Below are positions 38,719 to 44,612 of a stretch of DNA of 44,612 nt, one piece after another. Positions within the stretch are counted from its first letter, which is position 1. Each line of letters opens with the position of its first letter. The notes below the pieces were generated by a model, which did no database searches, was not told the origin of the DNA, and was given only the letters and a program-made list of their open reading frames with translations. The DNA is taken from positions 1-44,612 of the forward strand of contig JBDRVQ010000014.1 of NCBI GenBank assembly GCA_039801905.1. The letters are read 5' to 3'. This DNA comes from a candidate division WOR-3 bacterium. Lineage in GTDB: Bacteria > Hydrothermota > Tepidihabitantia > Tepidihabitantales > JBDRVQ01. Both the position numbers and the translations under genes were made by a program.

Positions 38719-39834
38719 ATGTCAGTCATCCGAGAAGAGAGGATCTGCCCTTACTACCGAAACTGTGGGGGTTGTGATTATCAAGATATAGATTACAAAG
38801 AGCAGTTAGCAAGAAAGATGAGAATGATCAGGGAGTTTTTTCCCGGGCAAGAAGTGAGAATTTTCCCTTCCTCTCCTTTTCACTACCGCAACCGGATGGA
38901 CTTTGCCTTCTTTCCCGGAGGGATTGGCTTCCGGCGGAAAGGGCGCTGGGATAAATTTGTTGATGTGGAATATTGTCTTATCGCCAAAGAGAGGATTAAT
39001 CAACTTTTAAGGGAGGTGCGGGAATTTTTTAGGGACGCTGACCCCTTTGATGTGCGAAACCACACGGGAACCTTTCGCTACGCGGTCATCCGAAGTGTTT
39101 TCACTTCCAGTATTTCTTTCGTAATTAATCAAGATAGTAAGGAGAAAGAAAGGGCGAGAAAGATGGTTGAGGATTTTGCCTCTTTCACCTCAGCGGAAAA
39201 TATCTTAATTGTTGAAGTGCCTCCTAATACCGATGTGAGCATCGGGGATAAATATCGCCTCATTAAAGGGACGGACCTTCTATTAACTAAAATTAACGGG
39301 AAGGAGTTTTATTTTCACAGCCAGGGGTTTTTCCAGGTAAATGATGAACTGATACCCAGACTGCACCAATACGTGGCGGAGATTTTAGAAAGGTACGAGA
39401 CAAAATATGCCCACCTTCTTGACCTCTACGGCGGGGTGGGGGTTTTTGGGATTATGAATCGGGAAAGGTTCCGGTCGGTAATTGTTATTGACAACCATCC
39501 AGGCTCCTTAAATTTAGTAGAAAGAAATTGTGCCCTAAATAAGATAGAGCAAATCCAACCGGTATTATTGGAAGATAGAGAGATAAGAAAACTATCCTTG
39601 GAAAAACCCCTCTTTGTAATTGCCGATCCACCCCGGGCGGGTATCCATCCCAAGGCGCTCCGCTACTTAAACGGGATGAAGCCCGAATTACTAATCTATG
39701 TCTCTTGCCACTTTAAGCAATTGGTAAAAGATTTAGAAAAACTAACTAACTTCCAGATAAAATCCCTCGCCTTTTTTGACTTCTTTCCCCAGACAAAAAA
39801 TATGGAGTTGGTGGTGGAACTTAAAGGGTCATAG
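38719..39834 (+). CDS. RNA (uracil-5-)-methyltransferase, RlmCD/RlmD-type
   Basis: The 371-residue enzyme methylates uracil C5 in rRNA (or tRNA). It has a [4Fe-4S] cluster set: Cys10, Cys16, Cys19 (CPYYRNCGGCDYQ) and Cys86 (VEYCLIAK). The SAM domain shows FFQVN, LDLYGGVGVFG, the DPPRAGIHP catalytic block and the nucleophile Cys330 in IYVSCH. Unlike RumA of E. coli it has no N-terminal TRAM domain. The ATG directly follows a promoter, so the start is well supported. Confidence 0.87.
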   Translation: MSVIREERICPYYRNCGGCDYQDIDYKEQLARKMRMIREFFPGQEVRIFPSSPFHYRNRMDFAFFPGGIGFRRKGRWDKFVDVEYCLIAKERINQLLREVREFFRDADPFDVRNHTGTFRYAVIRSVFTSSISFVINQDSKEKERARKMVEDFASFTSAENILIVEVPPNTDVSIGDKYRLIKGTDLLLTKINGKEFYFHSQGFFQVNDELIPRLHQYVAEILERYETKYAHLLDLYGGVGVFGIMNRERFRSVIVIDNHPGSLNLVERNCALNKIEQIQPVLLEDREIRKLSLEKPLFVIADPPRAGIHPKALRYLNGMKPELLIYVSCHFKQLVKDLEKLTNFQIKSLAFFDFFPQTKNMELVVELKGS

Positions 39835-39858
39835 TCAAGATGAGCCCGAACGGTTTTA

Positions 39859-39903
39859 GAGGATATAAGTTGCTGGTTCGGTATTTGACCTTATGATATC
39901 CTC
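39859..39903. repeat. Hairpin after the methyltransferase gene
   Basis: GAGGATAT (39859-39866) pairs with ATATCCTC (39896-39903), and inside it AAG/CTT pairs with a bulge. No T-run follows directly; a second hairpin further on has one. Confidence 0.4.
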
Positions 39904-39954
39904 ATCGCACTTGCCTTTTAGAACGAACTGACCTTTTTAGAGGCCTTATTTGAG

Positions 39955-39977
39955 AAAGAGTGGCGCCACTTCTTTTT
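39955..39977 (+). terminator. Intrinsic terminator after the methyltransferase gene
   Basis: Palindrome AGTGGCGCCACT (39959-39970), which folds around GCGC, flanked by AAAG on the left and followed by TCTTTTT (39971-39977). It ends the transcript from 38719. Confidence 0.6.
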
Positions 39978-40010
39978 CTGATTTGACATTATAGCCAAGT
40001 GAATGAGCAT

Positions 40011-40039
40011 TTGACATAACTTCTTAACTTATCTATAAT
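40011..40039 (+). promoter_or_regulatory. Leaderless-type promoter of the small basic protein and HD hydrolase
   Basis: TTGACA (40011-40016), 17-nt spacer, perfect TATAAT (40034-40039), AGATA and the ATG at 40045. Another TTGACA-like box is at 39983-39988. Confidence 0.75.
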
Positions 40040-40044
40040 AGATA

Positions 40045-40221
40045 ATGGCGAGAGGAAAAAATCTGGGCTTTCGGATACCAAAGATAAATATTATTAAAGC
40101 CTTTACCCAAAAAAGAACCCACCGGCCGACAAGGGTGGTTAAGAAGGAGAAGTATCGGCGTGCCCAAGAGAAGGCGAAGTTAAGAAGAGAGTTGAAGGAG
40201 GAGAGTTATGGAGAGGAATGA
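40045..40221 (+). CDS. Small, very basic protein (58 residues)
   Basis: An ATG directly after the promoter (5 nt from TATAAT) opens a 58-codon frame, ending in TGA at 40219-40221 with a 14-bp overlap with the HD-domain gene. Residues 1-30 are mixed (GKNLGFRIPKINIIKAFTQK), after which the sequence is Lys/Arg/Glu-rich (RTHRPTRVVKKEKYRRAQ). No family recognised; perhaps RNA- or DNA-binding, by charge alone. The promoter and translational coupling to the next gene are the main evidence that it is real. Confidence 0.6.
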   Translation: MARGKNLGFRIPKINIIKAFTQKRTHRPTRVVKKEKYRRAQEKAKLRRELKEESYGEE

Positions 40222-40753
40222 GGCGTTAAATCTGGTGCGAGAGAAGGTGAAGAATGAGAATTTAAGGAAGCATATGCTGGCGACCGAAGCCTGTATGCGG
40301 AAATTGGCAAAATACTTCGGTGAGGATGAAGAAAGATGGGGGCTCTGTGGTTTGCTTCACGATTTAGACTATGATGAGACCGCCAAGACCCCCGAAGTCC
40401 ACGGTCTAAAAACGGTTGAGTGGTTAAAAGAAAAGGGGATAGAAGAAGGGATACTTTCTGCCATTTTGGCGCACAATTGCCATAAACCAACCGAGTCCCT
40501 ATTAGAAAAGGCTCTGTATGCGGTTGACCCTTTAACCGGTTTGATTGTCGCCAGTGCCTTGATGCATCCGGATAAGAAATTGAATAGTGTTGATAAGGAC
40601 TTTGTTTTAAGACGTTTCAAAGAGAAGAAGTTTGCCGCAGGCGCGAATCGGGAACAGATTAAAAGTTGTGAGGGGATGGGAATCTCCTTAGAGGATTTTG
40701 TAGAGATTTGTCTTAAGGCGATGCAAGAGATTGCGGCTGATTTGGGTTTATGA
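40208..40753 (+). CDS. HD-domain hydrolase
   Basis: The 181-residue protein is a predicted metal-dependent phosphohydrolase of the HD superfamily (COG2316-like). Motif residues are HMLATEACM, LLHDLDYDE (His-Asp), AHNCHKP and ALYAVDPLTGLIVASALM. An AGGAGG just before the ATG marks the start. Substrate unknown. It follows and overlaps the small basic ORF and precedes the copper-type ATPase by 40 bp. Confidence 0.82.
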   Translation: MERNEALNLVREKVKNENLRKHMLATEACMRKLAKYFGEDEERWGLCGLLHDLDYDETAKTPEVHGLKTVEWLKEKGIEEGILSAILAHNCHKPTESLLEKALYAVDPLTGLIVASALMHPDKKLNSVDKDFVLRRFKEKKFAAGANREQIKSCEGMGISLEDFVEICLKAMQEIAADLGL

Positions 40754-40793
40754 GATAAGTCTCTTTTAGGAGGCAATTTTTAATTATTGAAAA

Positions 40794-43055
40794 ATGAAAG
40801 TTACTGACCCGGTCTGCGGGATGAGAATTGAAGATAAGGAGGCAAAGGTAAAGTTGGTCTATCAGGGAGTCACCTATTACTTCTGCTCGGAATGTTGTAG
40901 GGAGGCTTTTATTGAAAATCCCTCATCTTTTATTAAGAAGGAATCGCCGGTTGGGGAGCGGGCAAAAGACCCAATCTGCGGAATGGTTATCCCCAAAGAG
41001 AGATCAATCAAGAAAGAGATTGGTGGCCGGACCTATTACTTCTGCTCGGAGAATTGCCTCCGGACATTTCTATCCCCGGAGAAAGAGATGAAGGCGATGC
41101 GAACCCGGGTGAGTATCGCCTTGACCGGGGTGGTGGCTTTAGCAATCCTTCGGGCGCTTTTCTTTTTGGGACTGGCGGCTGGAGCAACAGTCCTCACTTG
41201 GGTGCCGATTAAATCTCTCCCTTGGTTCAATGGTGGGATCTGGCTATTTATTATCACCACACCGATTATTATCTTTGGGGGCAGGGGATTTTTTCTTGGT
41301 GCCTATCAGGGAATTAAAAAGCGGGTTGCCAATATGGACCTTCTTATCGCCCTCGGCACATCAACCGCCTATCTTTACAGTGCCCTGATTGTTCTCTTCC
41401 CAAAAGTCTTACCGGTAAAGGAAAAGAATCTCTATTTTGAAGTGGCGGCAATCATTATTGCCTTTGTCCTTTTGGGAAGATATATGGAAGAGATAATTAA
41501 GAAGAGGAGTTCTTTAGCCATCCGAAAGTTGCTTGATTTGAAACCGCAGACCGCCCGGGTGATCAGGGAAGGAAGGGAAATTGAGATACCAGCGGAATCG
41601 GTTATGGTTGATGAAATTGTCGTGGTGAAACCCGGGGAGAAGATACCGACCGATGGGATAATTATTGAAGGCAATTCAACGATTGATGAGAAGATTTTGA
41701 CCGGAGAAAGTATGCCGGTGGAGAAGGGTGTGGGGGATGAGGTGATTGGGGGGACACTCAATAAGTTTGGCACATTTAAGTTTCGGGCAACCAGGGTCGG
41801 TTCGGAAACAACTCTCGCCCAGATCATTAAGATGGTAGAAGAGGCGCAAGGCACTACAGCACCCATTCAGAGATTGGCGGATAAGGTTGCTTCTTATTTC
41901 GTCCCGGCGGTGATTGGTATCGCCTTTCTTTCGGCTCTTATCTGGCTCCTTAAAGGAAATTCTACGACTGCGCTTTTATCGTTCGTGGCGGTCTTAATTA
42001 TTGCCTGTCCCTGTGCCTTGGGTATTGCTACCCCAGCCGCTTTGCTGGTGGGAGTTGGCAAGGGAGCGGAGATGGGGATTCTGATTAGAGGGGCAGAATA
42101 CTTGGAAAAGGCAGAGAAGTTAAAGACAATTGTCTTTGATAAGACCGGAACTTTGACCAAAGGGGAACCGGAGGTGAAAGAGATTGTCTCTTTCAATCAG
42201 GTTTCTACCAGAGAGATATTAAAAATGGCGGCAATTGCGGAAAAGGGCTCAGAGCATCCTTTGGCTCAGGCAGTCATTAAGAAGGCAAAACAAGAAGGGA
42301 TTGAGATTCCCGAAGCAGAAGGTTTTGAAGCAATCCCCGGCTATGGGGTTAAGGTTTTTTTAAATGGTAAAGAGATTCTGGCTGGCAACCGGAAATTAAT
42401 GGCGGAGATGGGAATTGCGCTCGGTGAGAAAGAGAAGATAATCTCCGATTTAGAAGAGAAAGGAAATACGGTTATGATTTTGGCAAAGGAAAAGGAGATT
42501 GTCGGTTTAGTGGCGGTGGCGGATACATTAAAAGAATTTGCCAAAGAGGCGATAGATGATTTGCGAAGAGAAGGATTAGAAATTTTTCTTTTAACTGGTG
42601 ACAATGAGCGGACCGCGCAGGCGATTGCCTCTCAGGTTGGTATCGGAAAAATTATTGCCAATGTCTTGCCCAAGGATAAGGCGAAAGTAATTAGCGACTT
42701 ACAAAATGCAGGTAAAGTGGTGGCGATGGTTGGCGATGGGATAAACGATGCCCCGGCACTGGCACAAGCGGATATTGGTATCGCAATTGGTAGCGGTTCG
42801 GATGTGGCAAAAGAGGCAGGCGGAATTATTTTGGTGAAGGATGACTTGCGGGATGTGGTGAAAGCGATAAGATTGAGCAAAAAGACGATGGGGAAGATAA
42901 AAGAGAATCTCTTTTGGGCATTTATCTATAACACCTTTGCGGTGCCGATTGCCGCCTTTGGACTACTCAATCCAATCGTTGCTGCGGCGGCGATGGCTTT
43001 AAGTTCCTTATCGGTGGTGACAAATTCTGCTCGGTTGCGATGGGTAAAGGTATGA
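40794..43055 (+). CDS. copA: Copper-type P1B ATPase with two N-terminal YHS domains
   Basis: The 753-residue pump has YHS metal-binding domains at residues about 1-47 (TDPVCGMRIEDKEA, YYFCSECCREAF) and 58-100 (KDPICGMVIPKE, YYFCSENCLRTF) in place of the usual heavy-metal-associated (HMA) repeats. The ATPase core has CPCALGIATPAALLVG (transport motif near residue 404), DKTGTLTKGEP (phosphorylated Asp near 449), SEHPLA, GDGINDAPALAQADIGIAIG and the C-terminal MALSSLSVVTNS. The CPC and MxxSS motifs fit Cu(I) export. No copper chaperone or regulator is adjacent. Confidence 0.88.
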   Translation: MKVTDPVCGMRIEDKEAKVKLVYQGVTYYFCSECCREAFIENPSSFIKKESPVGERAKDPICGMVIPKERSIKKEIGGRTYYFCSENCLRTFLSPEKEMKAMRTRVSIALTGVVALAILRALFFLGLAAGATVLTWVPIKSLPWFNGGIWLFIITTPIIIFGGRGFFLGAYQGIKKRVANMDLLIALGTSTAYLYSALIVLFPKVLPVKEKNLYFEVAAIIIAFVLLGRYMEEIIKKRSSLAIRKLLDLKPQTARVIREGREIEIPAESVMVDEIVVVKPGEKIPTDGIIIEGNSTIDEKILTGESMPVEKGVGDEVIGGTLNKFGTFKFRATRVGSETTLAQIIKMVEEAQGTTAPIQRLADKVASYFVPAVIGIAFLSALIWLLKGNSTTALLSFVAVLIIACPCALGIATPAALLVGVGKGAEMGILIRGAEYLEKAEKLKTIVFDKTGTLTKGEPEVKEIVSFNQVSTREILKMAAIAEKGSEHPLAQAVIKKAKQEGIEIPEAEGFEAIPGYGVKVFLNGKEILAGNRKLMAEMGIALGEKEKIISDLEEKGNTVMILAKEKEIVGLVAVADTLKEFAKEAIDDLRREGLEIFLLTGDNERTAQAIASQVGIGKIIANVLPKDKAKVISDLQNAGKVVAMVGDGINDAPALAQADIGIAIGSGSDVAKEAGGIILVKDDLRDVVKAIRLSKKTMGKIKENLFWAFIYNTFAVPIAAFGLLNPIVAAAAMALSSLSVVTNSARLRWVKV

Positions 43056-43060
43056 GAGGA

Positions 43061-43088
43061 TTGACTTTGAGAAGGAGAGCATTAAAAT
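43061..43088 (+). promoter_or_regulatory. Promoter of glyQ
   Basis: TTGACT (43061-43066), 16-nt spacer and TAAAAT (43083-43088) with 8 nt to the ATG at 43097. Leader of about one or two nt. Confidence 0.65.
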
Positions 43089-43096
43089 AAGTTGTT

Positions 43097-43975
43097 ATGA
43101 AAAAGGTAAAGACTTTTCAAGAGATCATCCTTACCCTTTATGACTTTTGGCAGAAGAGGGGTTGTTTAATCTTCTCCCCTTATAACTCCGAAGTTGGGGC
43201 AGGAACTTTTAATCCGGCAACATTTTTGCGCGTCTTAGATGATAAGCCCTGGCGGGTCTGTTATGTTGAACCGTCAAAGAGACCGAGGGATGGTCGTTAT
43301 GCCCAAAATCCTTTGCGGGTGCAACAGTTCTGGCAGATGCAGGTCATATTAAAACCGGTGCCGGATAATATCCAAGAGATTTATCTGAAAAGTTTGGAGG
43401 CGATTGGGGTCTCCTTAAAGGATAACGACATAAGATTCATTGAAGACGATTGGGAATCGCCAACGATTGGTGCTTGGGGTCTTGGTTGGCAGGTAGAGTT
43501 AAACGGGATTGAGATAACCCAATTCACCTACTTTCAACAGATGGGTGGAGTTGACTTAAAAGTTATCCCGGTGGAATTGACCTATGGCTTAGAAAGGATT
43601 GCGATGTTCATCCAGAAGGTTGATTCTATCTTTGATATTAAATGGGATAAAGATTATACCTGGGGCGATGTCTATCGGCAGAACGAAGAGGAGTTTTCCG
43701 TCTATAACTTAGAAGAGGCGGATATTCCTTTTCTCTTAAAGACCTTTGATGGTTACGAAAAGGAAGGGGAGAGGTTATTGGCAAAGAATCTTGTCTATCC
43801 GGGATACGATTGCGTCATTAAACTCTCCCATCTCTTTAATTTATTAGAGGCCCGGGGAGCAATTTCCGTTTCGGAAAGGACAAATTATATCGCTCGGATT
43901 AGGCGGTTGGCAAAACTCACCGCCACAAAATATTTGGAGAAGGTAAGATGCCACTCTACGAATATAGATGCTTAA
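43097..43975 (+). CDS. glyQ: Glycine-tRNA ligase alpha subunit
   Basis: The 292-residue subunit carries the class II core of the alpha2-beta2 Gly[91 protein letters not shown] and [13 protein letters not shown]. Length is typical. The beta subunit gene glyS, usually next, is not found here: the following gene is a zinc ribbon protein overlapping by 28 bp. GlyS must be elsewhere in the genome if this enzyme works. Confidence 0.95.
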   Translation: MKKVKTFQEIILTLYDFWQKRGCLIFSPYNSEVGAGTFNPATFLRVLDDKPWRVCYVEPSKRPRDGRYAQNPLRVQQFWQMQVILKPVPDNIQEIYLKSLEAIGVSLKDNDIRFIEDDWESPTIGAWGLGWQVELNGIEITQFTYFQQMGGVDLKVIPVELTYGLERIAMFIQKVDSIFDIKWDKDYTWGDVYRQNEEEFSVYNLEEADIPFLLKTFDGYEKEGERLLAKNLVYPGYDCVIKLSHLFNLLEARGAISVSERTNYIARIRRLAKLTATKYLEKVRCHSTNIDA

Positions 43976-44145
43976 ATTGTAAAAAGAAGTTTGAGATTTA
44001 CGCGACAATTTCCGAATACGACAAACTGAAAGTTTCTTGTCCTGCTTGTCAGAGTGAGAATATCCAAAGGATATTCAGCCGGATCAACATCAAGACCGAG
44101 AGCAAAACCGAAGAGTTTGGAGACTTGGAAGGTTTTGGGGAGTAA
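43948..44145 (+). CDS. FmdB-family zinc ribbon protein
   Basis: The 65-residue protein has a zinc ribbon: [19 protein letters not shown] with CxxC at residues 8-11 and [16 protein letters not shown] with CxxC near 31-34. The family is regulatory or of unknown function. It starts 28 bp inside glyQ. Confidence 0.82.
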   Translation: MPLYEYRCLNCKKKFEIYATISEYDKLKVSCPACQSENIQRIFSRINIKTESKTEEFGDLEGFGE

Positions 44146-44178
44146 GATTATCACTGAATTCAAAAAAGAAGGTGATCT

Positions 44179-44385
44179 ATGAAAAGATTTGAGGTCATTT
44201 TAACAAAATCGTATGTTGTTAAAATAAAAGCCGAAAACGGAAATGAAGCGAAAGAATATACGGAGTCATTTACGGGGGATATTCAAGATATTTCCCTGGA
44301 TAAAGATAGAAAAAAGTTCAGTTTTGAAATAGAGGATATTGAGTGTAAAGTAAATGAGGCTTTTGAGGCTAAGGAGATAGAATGA
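44179..44385 (+). CDS. Small protein of unknown function near a DNA methyltransferase
   Basis: The 68-residue protein begins KRFEVILTKSYVVKIKAENG and is then rich in Glu, Lys and Asp. It may be like the small DpnD/PcfM-type proteins, but this is uncertain. The gene and those after it are more A/T-rich than the rest of the window, suggesting a different origin. Confidence 0.45.
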   Translation: MKRFEVILTKSYVVKIKAENGNEAKEYTESFTGDIQDISLDKDRKKFSFEIEDIECKVNEAFEAKEIE

Positions 44386-44441
44386 AAGAAATAAAAACAC
44401 AGGTATTTTTAGGTGATGGCCGAGATATGAAACAGGTGTAA
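44382..44441 (+). pseudogene. 19-codon frame resembling a methyltransferase N-terminus
   Basis: Starts on an ATG overlapping the previous stop (ATGA) and ends TAA at 44439. The residues TQVFLGDGRDMKQV resemble the beginning of N4-cytosine/N6-adenine methyltransferases (a 'xxxGDxxxM' start) and the beginning of the next frame (HKLIIGNCMSMQEIP). It could be a short leader peptide, a duplicated gene remnant or a disrupted start of the same gene. Confidence 0.3.
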
Positions 44442-44442
44442 T

Positions 44443-44612
44443 ATGACCCATCATAAGTTGATAATTGGAAATTGTATGAGCATGCAAGAAATTCCTGATG
44501 AAAGTGTTCATTTAGTGTTAACATCGCCACCTTATTTTAACGCTCCCTTTGATTATAAAGGGTTATTTAAAAATTATGGTCAATATTTAGGTGTCTTAAA
44601 CAGAGTTGCTCG
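44443..44612 (+). CDS. DNA methyltransferase (3' partial)
   Basis: The frame from ATG at 44443 runs off the right edge after 56 complete codons. It contains IIGNCMSMQEIPDESVHLVLTSPPY (motif IV TSPPY at residues 27-31, here starting TSPPYFNAPFDYKG), which marks the SPPY group of DNA amino-methyltransferases (often N4-cytosine). It is probably part of a restriction-modification or orphan methyltransferase system extending past the window. Confidence 0.8.
   Translation, partial: MTHHKLIIGNCMSMQEIPDESVHLVLTSPPYFNAPFDYKGLFKNYGQYLGVLNRVA

Overview
The window looks like chromosome from a diderm (Gram-negative type) bacterium of the FCB/candidate-phylum kind; a WOR-3-like lineage is my best guess, inferred from style and not proven. 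Pointers are three secreted proteins with a Gram-negative signal peptide (two with a type IX-like C-terminal sorting domain), a LolC/LolD lipoprotein exporter, an OmpA/Pal-type lipoprotein, FolE2, a GSI glutamine synthetase, McsA/McsB, and tightly packed, overlapping genes. Almost all of the window is core housekeeping sequence in four large transcription units.

Layout. (1) 3-1690 (+): end of a UroD/MtaA-type methyltransferase gene and a BadF-type ATPase activator. (2) 1769-3499 (-): a secreted protein, then about 1 kb without an assignable gene (3500-4520) that holds copy A of a dispersed element. (3) 4555-12714 (+): purine nucleoside phosphorylase, TPR-OmpA protein, nadD, yajC, def, fmt, PASTA protein, rpe, ffh, rfbD, Nudix. 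(4) 12711-21273 (-): pheT, small coiled-coil gene, a probable 6S RNA, rny, ymdB, glnA, folE2, dppA, glutamine amidotransferase, converging with unit 3 over 4 bp. (5) 21308-21943: copy B of the dispersed element. (6) 21944-24285: two paralogous nitroreductases, a CapA-type protein and tRNA-Arg(CCG). (7) 24282-31124 (-): lysS-lolC-lolD-mcsA-mcsB-selA-rimI. (8) 31278-34035 (-): two secreted/surface proteins. (9) 34751-36451 (+): flavodoxin, unknown membrane-anchored protein and CcdA-like protein. (10) 36411-38636 (-): spermidine-synthase-like membrane protein. (11) 38719-43055 (+): rRNA/tRNA uracil methyltransferase, small basic protein, HD hydrolase and copper-type P-ATPase. (12) 43097-44612 (+): glyQ, zinc ribbon protein, small protein, and the start of a DNA methyltransferase cut by the window edge.

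Three signals stand out. First, a dispersed non-housekeeping element is present twice (3712-4266 and 21408-21942): about 300 bp of conserved leader followed by 18-19 units of a degenerate but perfectly phased 12-bp repeat (core YTAAT), which reads as an x-[GS]-L-I tetrapeptide in one frame. Second, many genes have a TTGACA-16/17-TATAAT-like promoter whose -10 box ends exactly 5 or 6 nt before the ATG, so their mRNAs should be leaderless. Third, a 177-nt RNA with its own promoter and U-tract lies between a zapA/zapB-position gene and rny and is most likely 6S RNA. No prophage, CRISPR array or insertion sequence transposase was seen.
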